Below the pieces are notes generated by a model, which made no database searches, had not been told where the DNA came from, and was given only the letters and a program-made list of their open reading frames with translations. The translations under genes were made by a program, and so were the position numbers. From Planctomycetia bacterium (GTDB lineage: Bacteria; Planctomycetota; Phycisphaerae; Phycisphaerales; SM1A02), in NCBI GenBank assembly GCA_005787685.1, contig SYAC01000014.1:1-64000 (forward strand): 64,000 nucleotides of DNA, in the 5' to 3' direction. The number at the start of each line of letters is the position of its first letter. Position 1 is the stretch's first letter. Of the stretch, positions 26,652 to 34,893 are shown piece by piece.

Positions 26652-28782
26652 GCGTTGGCGCATTCAGTGGCATGTCGTATAGTTGCGTAAAGGTATTGCG
26701 CGCATTCGCAATTTCATCGCTTTTGCCTCGCATCCACTGCACAAATTCACAATCGTTGTCAGCGCGAGGCGGCAGTGGCGCAAACTGCACATCTTGCGCG
26801 CCACGCAAAGCGCTAGCGCATAGCCTTAAATTATTTGCAAATACAAGCGCAGTCGGAATTGCCGCAGCCGACATGGGTTTGTCAGCAATATCCGCCAAAA
26901 GCTTGAGCAAAATTGTATTGCCCAGTTTTTCGGTTAACAACAGCGCGCGTGTTTGCAACTGACAACATGCGATGGTGCAATGCATTTCTAATTGCAAATG
27001 GTTGTGAAAAGTTATGTATTTGGCAACATCCACATCAAATTGAATGCGGGCTTCATCAAGCTTCACAATCGTCAGCGTATTCTGAGTGGAGCTTTCAACA
27101 ACGTCGGCGATAGATTCAATGGTTGAGGCCAATGTCGGAAGTAACTCGTCGCTCGCGCGCACTGGCCACATCAATCGATAGATAACAAAGGTCACGAACA
27201 CGCCCATCATGACCGCTAATGAAAAATTCATGGTTGGATACAAACTAATGTCGGGACGATTCAATTGCAGCAATGAGAAATCAAACACAATCATCACTTG
27301 CAGCGCGGGCACGCGGACCCGAATAGACCCATGCATGACATATCCCACGACAAAAAGTAACACCATAAACATGAGTAAAAAACCAGGAATGGTTGTGATG
27401 ATGGGCATGATGAAGATGATGGCTAAAATAGATATGGTAAATCCCATGGCAACACCCACCGCGCGCAAGCCACCGATGAACAACGTGCCGCCAAATGTGG
27501 CCTGCACCACCAGCATGACGGTCTCTACGCAACCAATACCCCTATCCCAATTCATAGCTATGCAAAAAATGGCGCAAATAATGATGGCGCTAGCACATTT
27601 GGTGGCATTCTTGAGTGCGGGCATGTTGGGCTTGAGCACGGGCAGGCAAAAAATGTTTGGCAAGCACTGCTTCAAATTGCGCAAGGTTTCGCTGCCAGAA
27701 TTTGGCTGATCTTTGAGTGCGGCAAATGTATTTATGTTCAGTGCAATATTCTCGGCTTCTTGCACAACTCTCTGCATTGACTCAAGCCACTCTGGTTGGG
27801 GCGTAGCGACATGGTGTGGCAAGGTAACTAGGGCATCCACGGAGGGATTTTGAAGATGCTCGAGCAAGTATTGCAGGCGATAGTCAAGTTCTTGAAAAAG
27901 TTCAAGCACTTTCGCGGTTGCATCCTCGGAGTGGCTGCCAACTTGTTCGGCCGCAACAGAAAGACAAGTAGCGACACGACTTTCAAAGCCCATAAGCGTT
28001 ATCAAGTTATGACGAGTTGCGCCATCGAATACCAAATCTGTTTGCGCGTTGTTCAGCAGTAGCAACATTTCAGAGGTTTGCATGCGGTAGTACTCGGGTA
28101 TGAAAGTATTCATGTCCAGTACAGCCTCACCCACAAGATCTTTGCGAATGCGTTCCAATAATTCCCGCGAGCGTTCCAAACTCTCAATTAATTTTTTTCG
28201 TAGGGCTTTTAGCGGAACCACCGGCCACAAAAGCGTCATGACCAACGAGGCGCATACAACTCCCGTGATGAGCGACTGATATACGGCAATGGCAATCTGC
28301 TCCGCGTTGCTCTTGTCAAACAAAACCATGAATGTGATGACAATGAAGGAATAGCCGCCAATAAAAAAAACGCTGCGATAGCGGCTTGAGACTAGAAAGT
28401 AAATAATAAAAATAATGTAGCCCCACATGATCGGCAAATAAAACATGGCCTGTTGCAAGAACAACGCGCTTACCATCACGGCAAGCGCACATCCAATTGT
28501 GGCTGCTAAAAAATTCAGCACAAAGCGCGTGACAGTGCTGAAGCCCTGTAACTCGGTCACCACCAACAGAACGGTCATGGCTGGATATAAAATTTCAAAG
28601 CGCAAAATTTGCTGAAGCGCAATAATGAGTCCGCCCCCAAACGCAAGTTTGGTTGCGTGTTTCCAGCGTTCAGTGTTTGGCTCAAGATCAGCCTTGATTA
28701 AATCCCACAATTTGGGCGCTACGGCATATTGATGCTGTTGCGACACTATTGATGATTCAGAATGATCCATGTGGTGATTCAA
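26635..28782 (-). CDS. FUSC family inner-membrane protein, copy 2
   Basis: A 715-residue protein with two membrane blocks (about 45-200 and 385-520) flanking soluble helical regions, as in AaeB/YccS-type proteins. Residues ILYPAMTVLLVVTELQGFSTV near 64-84 and the block with FGGTLFIGGLRAVGVAMGF carry the family look. It is convergent with the second YtcA-HlyD pair, unlike copy 1, which is in line with its partners, so an inversion is likely in the history of this locus. Two ATGs (28782, 28770) are possible starts. The 155 bp before it contains three GGGCATGT boxes (28892, 28907, 28944), the last inside the thrB end. Confidence 0.82.
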   Translation of the reverse strand: MNHHMDHSESSIVSQQHQYAVAPKLWDLIKADLEPNTERWKHATKLAFGGGLIIALQQILRFEILYPAMTVLLVVTELQGFSTVTRFVLNFLAATIGCALAVMVSALFLQQAMFYLPIMWGYIIFIIYFLVSSRYRSVFFIGGYSFIVITFMVLFDKSNAEQIAIAVYQSLITGVVCASLVMTLLWPVVPLKALRKKLIESLERSRELLERIRKDLVGEAVLDMNTFIPEYYRMQTSEMLLLLNNAQTDLVFDGATRHNLITLMGFESRVATCLSVAAEQVGSHSEDATAKVLELFQELDYRLQYLLEHLQNPSVDALVTLPHHVATPQPEWLESMQRVVQEAENIALNINTFAALKDQPNSGSETLRNLKQCLPNIFCLPVLKPNMPALKNATKCASAIIICAIFCIAMNWDRGIGCVETVMLVVQATFGGTLFIGGLRAVGVAMGFTISILAIIFIMPIITTIPGFLLMFMVLLFVVGYVMHGSIRVRVPALQVMIVFDFSLLQLNRPDISLYPTMNFSLAVMMGVFVTFVIYRLMWPVRASDELLPTLASTIESIADVVESSTQNTLTIVKLDEARIQFDVDVAKYITFHNHLQLEMHCTIACCQLQTRALLLTEKLGNTILLKLLADIADKPMSAAAIPTALVFANNLRLCASALRGAQDVQFAPLPPRADNDCEFVQWMRGKSDEIANARNTFTQLYDMPLNAPTLMGLA

Positions 28783-28937
28783 ATGTACGGCACTGACACA
28801 TGTCGCCGTTTAGGAAAATTGCGTGGCGTAGACCATTTGAAAAATAAGTCAATGCACTGGTCAATTCAAGCATTTCAAAGCCGAGTTTGCGGGGCATGTA
28901 TTGCGTGGGCATGTCCATATGAACGAGCACACATAAA

Positions 28938-29900
28938 TTACATGGGCATGTCAATGTAAGCGGGCGCGGCCATGTGTTGCAGCAATAAACGCTGATACAA
29001 ACCGGCGTCTTTGGTGATGGTCATTTCTCCTTGCAACGGAAAGTGGTTGTAACCCAGGCGACTCATCCATGTGCGCAGGGCGGCGGCGCGCAACAGAATG
29101 GGCCACGCGTATTTTTCAGCGTCGGTATATTTATGATCTGGCCGATAGCCACGCAACAACGACGCAAGTTGATCCATGTCCAATGTGGCGTTTGGGCGTA
29201 GGCACCAATCATTGGCTGTAATCGCAACATCAAACAGCAGCGCATCATCGCAGGCAAAATAAAAATCGATTACGCCGACATCCTTGCTGCCATTGCTTTC
29301 AAATAAAACATTGTCACGAAACAAATCGCCATGAATAACGCCATGCGGCAAATTGGTGCGCGCCCGTTGCGCCTGTTGCGCCTGAAAATCAATTTCGCTT
29401 TCAATCAACCGTAATTCATCTGACGATATTTTTGGGCGTAGAAGTTGTGAATAGAATTTCCACCAATGCGCTCCACGCGGATTCAACATGCGCTGCGTAA
29501 ATCCCTGCCCTGCTGCATGCAATCTTGCCAACACCCCGCCAACCTGCTCGCACTGATGCGTCGAAACCCGCACAACCGATTCGCCTGGCAATCGTGTAAC
29601 CAGTAATGCGGGCTTTCCATTGAGTTGTCCAATGAACTTGCCGCTGGAATTGGCCGCTGGTATTGGACACGCTAAGCCGCGCCCCGCCAGATGTGCCATC
29701 AGTTGCGCGTAATACGGCAACTGGTCCGCGCCGATGTGCTCAAATAATGTCAATACAAATTGACCGCGGGTTGTGGTAACAAAATAATTTGTGTTCTCTA
29801 TGCCAGACAAAATGCCTTGCATGCGCTGTAATTCCCCCAGTGAGTAGTCTTTCAACCACTCAGCGAGCTGCGCATGTGTGACTGTTGTGTAGACAGACAT
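28938..29900 (-). CDS. thrB: Homoserine kinase, type II (ThrB/APH fold)
   Basis: Phosphorylates L-homoserine for threonine synthesis. The 320-residue protein starts MSVYTTVTHAQLAEWL, then SLGELQRMQGILSGIENTNYF, matching the proteobacterial APH-fold homoserine kinase rather than the GHMP type. The kinase motifs are GVIHGDLFRDNVLF (Brenner motif, catalytic Asp) and GVIDFYFACDD (metal-binding Asp). An in-frame ATG four codons upstream (29912) exists, but the MSVYT start is the family norm. It stands alone without other threonine genes, between the FUSC gene and the carboxypeptidase gene, all on the minus strand. Confidence 0.92.
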   Translation of the reverse strand: MSVYTTVTHAQLAEWLKDYSLGELQRMQGILSGIENTNYFVTTTRGQFVLTLFEHIGADQLPYYAQLMAHLAGRGLACPIPAANSSGKFIGQLNGKPALLVTRLPGESVVRVSTHQCEQVGGVLARLHAAGQGFTQRMLNPRGAHWWKFYSQLLRPKISSDELRLIESEIDFQAQQAQRARTNLPHGVIHGDLFRDNVLFESNGSKDVGVIDFYFACDDALLFDVAITANDWCLRPNATLDMDQLASLLRGYRPDHKYTDAEKYAWPILLRAAALRTWMSRLGYNHFPLQGEMTITKDAGLYQRLLLQHMAAPAYIDMPM

Positions 29901-29978
29901 GAATGGGTGCAAACTATCAGCCTATTCCAAGAACCGCCTTGTTTGCTTTCAACGATATGGATAAGGCCAGACGGAAAT

Positions 29979-31766
29979 CTAGTAGAGAAGAAGAAACAGT
30001 CCTATGTCGGCGGAATCCACAGTATTGTCATTATTTAAATCTTCTGGGCATGCAACGCACTCTCCAAATACCAATAAAAGAAGACTTAAATCGGATAAAT
30101 CAACCAATTCGTCCGCGTTGAAATCACCTTCTATTGGGCATGGAGTTGTGGACGCCCCTCGGCTGGAATCGGGAATGTTATTAGGCCACCTCGTGAATGT
30201 AAATGTAGTTTCGGCTTCTATCCACCACGCGATTGATTCCCCACAAGCAAACGCCGGCAACTGAGCGACGCGCTCGCCACCCACCAAAGCCATATTCAAT
30301 GTTTGCTTGTTGCCGCCATTTACTTTCCAATGCAGTCGCACAGGATTAGATGCGATCAATGAGCCAACATTCACCTCCACCGTCGCGCGAACGGTTGAAG
30401 CCTCACCGGCATTCATGAAAGATGTTGGTCCAGTCACCAAAGAAATGGTGCTTGCCTGTAGCGACTTCTCCATAAGAGCCATGATGCCTGCAAAATTTTC
30501 GGTTGCGTTTGGAATAATTTCCGAGGCTGGCATTATAAATCCATATGTGCCCAAATCACGCACCTCAACTGTATAGGACAGTTGCTTGGCGGTTCCGTAT
30601 TCCCAATCACATATTCCACCAGACGCTGGATATATGGTGGAGTACACCGGCCCAGCGAGATAATCGTGTCCATACACGTCTTGAATTGCGTCATGCATAG
30701 CGGTGCCAACATTGGCGAAACTTGATTCGTCGGGGCAAAGAGTTCCTGTGTATCCCCATGGCCACAACAGCAACTCGCTGTAACTATGGATGTCTAAGGA
30801 TGCGGCAATGTTGGTGCGCGGGGTTACCCAATCCCGAAAGCCCCTAGTTTCTGGCTCACTAAACGCCGCTGTGCCGCGATATGTTTCATTGTTCTGATTC
30901 GTGCTTGCGCCAACGCCACCCCATCCAAAGCCCCAATTTCGATTCATGTCAACGCCATATGAACCACCACTATTCTGTCGACGATTCTTACGCCACAAAC
31001 GATTGGTGACCCAACTGTACTCATAGCCATCTGGATTTAAAACAGGAAATACAAAGACCTCGCTTGAATCAAGAATGGCGGTGGCACGCGCATCAACGCC
31101 ATCACCTTCAACAAGTCGATCCACAATCCACATGGCGGTCATGGTGGCGGCCCACTCGCGCGCGTGTTGCGTGGCGGTGAACACAAAGCCCGGCACGACG
31201 GTGCCCTCGGGGTGGCGGGAAATTCGAATACCACGAATAGTTCGGCCCTGAATAGATGTTCCAGAATTCACAATCTTGCATGTGGTTGGATGGGCAGCGA
31301 CATACATGTCAAGCTGCGCGTTAATTGCCGCCAAGTTTTTGAAATCCGCAAACCAATCAACGGACTCGACGGGTTGCGCCAATCGCTCGCGCTCTGATTC
31401 AACCAAAGCGTTGATGTCATCAATGAATATGTCGTAGGAAATTCCCGCCTCATTTAAGACGGAAAGCTTGTCACGCGAAATTCGCCAATCACTTGTGCCG
31501 CCAATACCCGGCGAGTGCGTCCATGGATCATCACTCAATTGATTGAGCAACATTAAATCCCGTGCATGAGCAATGAGGGCCCGAATGACAACTTGATCGT
31601 CAAAGCAAACTGGATCTTCGGCTGGCACTTCGATTGGCGCTTTCAATTGCGCTTGCTGGTTGATTGCAAGTTCGGTGGGCAATGCCAGTGGCGGCATAAC
31701 ACCTGCCATGGCAAATACCGATAAGGCAAATGAAACCGAGAGCATGATCGGGCGACTCATACGCAT
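29979..31766 (-). CDS. Secreted zinc carboxypeptidase (M14) with dockerin-like tail
   Basis: A peptidase of about 595 residues. A signal peptide follows the start (RPIMLSVSFALSVFAMAG). The M14 domain has the zinc motif ATQHAREW (HxxE), a later IHSYSELLLWPWGY with the third zinc His, and YTVEVRD carrying the catalytic Glu. After a beta-sandwich region the protein ends in two Ca-binding-like repeats, GDFNADELVDLSDLSLLL and EDLNNDNTVDSADIG, typical of Phycisphaerae exported proteins. It likely trims C-terminal residues from peptides outside the cell. The start at 31766 gives a good signal sequence; a longer frame to 31934 would overlap the DoxX gene. The last repeat ends abruptly (GLFLLLY), which may be natural. 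Confidence 0.88.
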   Translation of the reverse strand: MRMSRPIMLSVSFALSVFAMAGVMPPLALPTELAINQQAQLKAPIEVPAEDPVCFDDQVVIRALIAHARDLMLLNQLSDDPWTHSPGIGGTSDWRISRDKLSVLNEAGISYDIFIDDINALVESERERLAQPVESVDWFADFKNLAAINAQLDMYVAAHPTTCKIVNSGTSIQGRTIRGIRISRHPEGTVVPGFVFTATQHAREWAATMTAMWIVDRLVEGDGVDARATAILDSSEVFVFPVLNPDGYEYSWVTNRLWRKNRRQNSGGSYGVDMNRNWGFGWGGVGASTNQNNETYRGTAAFSEPETRGFRDWVTPRTNIAASLDIHSYSELLLWPWGYTGTLCPDESSFANVGTAMHDAIQDVYGHDYLAGPVYSTIYPASGGICDWEYGTAKQLSYTVEVRDLGTYGFIMPASEIIPNATENFAGIMALMEKSLQASTISLVTGPTSFMNAGEASTVRATVEVNVGSLIASNPVRLHWKVNGGNKQTLNMALVGGERVAQLPAFACGESIAWWIEAETTFTFTRWPNNIPDSSRGASTTPCPIEGDFNADELVDLSDLSLLLLVFGECVACPEDLNNDNTVDSADIGLFLLLY

Positions 31767-31897
31767 ATTCAATCTTAGATCAGGTTTGCAATAATTCTTA
31801 TAAATCATGGATAATTTTAACTTTAATAAAAAATTGTTATAAGCCATTGGTGTTACGCTGTCTTGCCGGCAATAACGCGGGCAATGTGTTTCAAACA

Positions 31898-32308
31898 CTA
31901 TTCCTGGGCCAACAACAGTACTTGCGCAACACACAAAATAAAATACGGGACAAGCGTGGCGGCACCAGCGTAGTCCTTGGCTATACGCTGTCCAAAGAAC
32001 AACATGAGAATATTGAGCGTTGCAAGTTGCGCGCCGTACATGGCGAATGTTTTTTCACCGCTCCACGCAATTTGCCCCGCACCCAGAAGCGTCAAAACAC
32101 CAGCAGCCACTTCCACAATGGTGATGGTGATCAACATCATTTTCACCTGACCGCGAAAGGATGTCTTTGAAAAGTGCCCCGTGAGCCAGCCCAAGTTGTC
32201 CGCAAAATTAAAGACCTTGTCCAAACCGGACTGCAAGAACAAAATTGCCAAAAACAAAGCGGTCACGCATTGCGCGAATAAAATTGGTTGAAGAAGTTGA
32301 TTGAGCAT
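31898..32308 (-). CDS. DoxX-like small membrane protein
   Basis: A 136-residue protein with four predicted membrane helices. The N-terminus LFLAILFLQSGLDKVFNF and the later VEVAAGVLTLLGAG resemble the DoxX/DoxD family of quinone-linked or thiol-linked membrane proteins. The start lies 2 bp after the porin stop on the same strand, so the pair is probably one transcript. Function in this context is unknown. Confidence 0.7.
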   Translation of the reverse strand: MLNQLLQPILFAQCVTALFLAILFLQSGLDKVFNFADNLGWLTGHFSKTSFRGQVKMMLITITIVEVAAGVLTLLGAGQIAWSGEKTFAMYGAQLATLNILMLFFGQRIAKDYAGAATLVPYFILCVAQVLLLAQE

Positions 32309-32310
32309 GC

Positions 32311-34008
32311 TTAAAATAGTAACTGTAACTGCGTCCGCGCCACAATTTGACCGCCACCACCATCTGGCTCAATGCGATAATTTGTTCCTGTAACGCCCGC
32401 GCCGTAAATGCCGTTGTTAAACCAAAGCGGCGCAGTAGTGAATCCAATATCGGTGGTGAGCTTGATTTGGCGGCCAGCAATAAACCAATTGAAGCCAGCG
32501 GTATAGACATTGGTTCGGCCCGCGTTAAACACATTGGCAACCGTTGGAGTAGTTGCGTTTCCAACATTTCCAATGTCATTCACGCCCTTGTTCTGCGTGC
32601 TCATCCACTCCCATCTACCAAATAATTCAACCGTGTCGGTGATGAAGTAGCCACCCTGCACCACCGCGCCGTAATTATTGATACTGGAAATATTATTGGT
32701 GGTGGTTGCAGGAATGTCATATGCGGTGTTCATGACAAAGTAACTGAAAAAATTCGCGCCACCCAAGTGCCACGAAGCGTCCACGCTCCAAGTAAGAAAT
32801 TGCGCGTCTGAATTTCCGTTCAGTGGAATATTGTTGGTGCCTTGAATTGCGGAAGTGGCGCTTTCACCGCCGCGCTGCATATTCAGCCATGCGTTGAACA
32901 TCAAGCCTTCGCCTTCGCCAGGAAAACTGCTGAGGTCGTTGAAGTCATTCCATTGACCGTACGCCAGCCAACCCGCATGCGCGGTAACAGCCCACTGAGT
33001 AAATCCAGCGCCATTATTTAAATTTTGAGGAGTTCCAACGGATTCACTATTAAACGCGGCCGTTGCGCCGGTATTGGCATTGCTACCACCGTCGTTATAC
33101 ATGGCTTCAAATATCAAATAATCGCCCGTCCAAGTTCCCTGAATACCCTGAGTAAACTTGGTGGAAAACATTTGGTCAACCAGGGATCGTTCAACGGCAA
33201 GTTGCCTGCGGCTACTGACAATTTCCTCGCGCAAAAATGGACTTTTAAATTGACCAAGGCTTATTCTAAAACCGTCACCCATGTCCTTAATAACCATGGC
33301 CTCTTCCATACCGGCGTTACTACTGCCATTTGCTCCAGCGGCGTTGTTACCGCCTGGAATCAATGACGCATTTTGATTTTGGTTGTAAATCAAAATCAAT
33401 CTGTACTGCCACGATGGATCAATCACATGCCCAAAAAAATCCAACTTCATGCGGCGAATTTCAAAGCCATATGTGCTTTTGTTGTATGAGTTAATCGATG
33501 GAGCTGGGGCAGTATTACGATTCACGCCAGCGCCGGGATTTGCGTTGAGAATGCTGTAGTCGCGACTACTTAGAAAATTTGTGGCGTAGCGAATTTGAAG
33601 TTGCCCGCTCAGATTCAATATAAAATTACCGTCGGGGCTAGCGATAAAAAAACCACGATTACCAAAGCCAGCCGTTGGAACCGGGGGCGTTAAGGCGGCG
33701 CGCGCATCGGCGTCCTTGAGCACATCCTCCACAACACTTCGAACCTCTTTGGCGCGCTCTTGCGAAAGCCACTTGCCATTTTGTTGCACTTGCAAATCCG
33801 CAACGCTGCCTTCAAGCGATTTGTTCTGCTTGCGCATGGCCTCTATGTCCTGCGCAAGCGCGGCGTTCTGCTTTCGCAGTGCCTCTAGTTCTTGCAGGAT
33901 TTGGCTGTTTAACGTCGCGCTTGCGTCAGTGCCGCTTGTTGATTGCGCGGATAGTGATTGCGACAGTACCCCGGCTATCAAGAAGGATGCTGTGTGGACA
34001 ATTGCCAT
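32311..34008 (-). CDS. Outer-membrane porin, OprO/OprP-like
   Basis: A 565-residue protein: signal peptide (ending SLSAQS), a coiled coil of about 65 residues (LQELEALRKQNAALAQDIEA) and then a beta-barrel that starts near 120 with GFFIASPDGNFILNLSGQLQ and ends in a terminal Phe (QLQLLF), as porins do. FKSPFLREEIVSSRRQLAVER near 245 is a signature of phosphate-selective porins O and P. The long coiled coil is typical of planctomycete porins and may bind peptidoglycan. It lies downstream of the broken carbonic anhydrase and upstream of the DoxX gene. Confidence 0.85.
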   Translation of the reverse strand: MAIVHTASFLIAGVLSQSLSAQSTSGTDASATLNSQILQELEALRKQNAALAQDIEAMRKQNKSLEGSVADLQVQQNGKWLSQERAKEVRSVVEDVLKDADARAALTPPVPTAGFGNRGFFIASPDGNFILNLSGQLQIRYATNFLSSRDYSILNANPGAGVNRNTAPAPSINSYNKSTYGFEIRRMKLDFFGHVIDPSWQYRLILIYNQNQNASLIPGGNNAAGANGSSNAGMEEAMVIKDMGDGFRISLGQFKSPFLREEIVSSRRQLAVERSLVDQMFSTKFTQGIQGTWTGDYLIFEAMYNDGGSNANTGATAAFNSESVGTPQNLNNGAGFTQWAVTAHAGWLAYGQWNDFNDLSSFPGEGEGLMFNAWLNMQRGGESATSAIQGTNNIPLNGNSDAQFLTWSVDASWHLGGANFFSYFVMNTAYDIPATTTNNISSINNYGAVVQGGYFITDTVELFGRWEWMSTQNKGVNDIGNVGNATTPTVANVFNAGRTNVYTAGFNWFIAGRQIKLTTDIGFTTAPLWFNNGIYGAGVTGTNYRIEPDGGGGQIVARTQLQLLF

Positions 34009-34026
34009 GTTGCTATCGTAACTGAC

Positions 34027-34767
34027 TTATTGAACGGCGGGCGCAACGACCCATTTAATCTTATTGTTCTCAAGGTTGATCACGCCGCAGCCGATGGCCA
34101 CCTTGCCCTCTTTGACAAGCGTGCGAATTTTCTCGCTGGGGCTCATCAGTTTATTCATGCCAAGGCGGGTGTTCTCCTCGATGCACTTTTCCAGCAATTG
34201 ATCCTTGGTGCAATTCGCATAATTTTTAGTTGCAGTCTGAACTGCGAGACGAATTTTCCCAATTAATTGTGGAAGCACTCTGCCAACTCCATAGTCACCC
34301 ATCGTTGCGCTCACAGCTCCGCAATTTTCATGACCAAGCACAATCAAGAGCGGCGTATTGAGGTATTTCACCGCATACTCAAGTGATGCGATGGCGTCAT
34401 CGCCAACAACATTGCCCGCCATGCGTACAGAGAAAATATCCCTCGCCATCGAGGCGGAATCGGACTCAATCACGACCTCCATGGGAACGCGTTAATCCGC
34501 GCAACTCAGAACGGCAACATAGGTTGCTTGACCCGCGAGCTTGGTATCGCGCGCCGCAGTATTTTTTGCAAAATACGCGGCCTTGGTGGCAATACTGTTT
34601 TAGTTTTTTAAATTGATATAGGCAATTACGGCCGCCGGCGAAGTGTTGGCGCTGGCGCGAGTGAGTTGCGCAGTATCTGATTTCTGCGCGGCAATTCCCC
34701 CCACGGTATTCAGACCAAGTAAGCCTGCTATAGCGAAAGCAATTTAACTTTTATGGATATTTTTCAA
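34027..34767 (-). pseudogene. Periplasmic beta-carbonic anhydrase broken by three in-frame TAA codons
   Basis: The minus-strand frame from a TTG at 34767 to the TGA/TAA at 34027 codes for a signal peptide (KNIHKS-stop-IAFAIAGLLGL), an N-terminal region, VLSCAD-stop-RVPMEVV, then DIFSVRMAGNVVGDDA, VLGHENCGAVSA and IGCGVINLE. These are the beta-carbonic anhydrase motifs: the first zinc Cys and Asp lie in CAD(S)RVP and the His and second Cys in HENCGA. In-frame TAA occur at 34746-34744, 34602-34600 and 34494-34492; the third falls exactly on the Ser of the CADSR motif. No frameshift is seen over about 245 codons. An ATG at 34482 could restart translation but the 151-residue product lacks the first zinc Cys and Asp, so it should be inactive. 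Recoding is unlikely because TAA ends neighbouring genes. The decay is recent. Confidence 0.82.
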
Positions 34768-34817
34768 AAAAGCATTTTTATTGTGTTGAAGTAGATTGAA
34801 TTGAAAATTCACAGCAG

Positions 34818-34837
34818 ATATATATATATATATATAT
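34818..34837. repeat. (AT)10 dinucleotide tract before the synthetase gene
   Basis: Twenty bases of perfect AT repeat lie about 57 bp before the ATG of the large synthetase gene and upstream of the broken anhydrase. It may be in the promoter and could vary in length by slippage. No other promoter element was fixed in 34768-34893. Confidence 0.85.
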
Positions 34838-34893
34838 GGATGAGTTGCAAAGTGGCTCGTTGACATGGTGTAATAATTCATAAGATACATTTG

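Noticed and set aside
34027-34482. Calling the 151-residue frame a working carbonic anhydrase
   Set aside because: It lacks the Cys-Asp half of the zinc site, which lies upstream beyond an in-frame TAA.
34492-34746. Stop-codon readthrough or recoded TAA
   Set aside because: TAA ends several neighbouring genes (for example 9944-9946, 20965-20967), and no recoding signal is seen.
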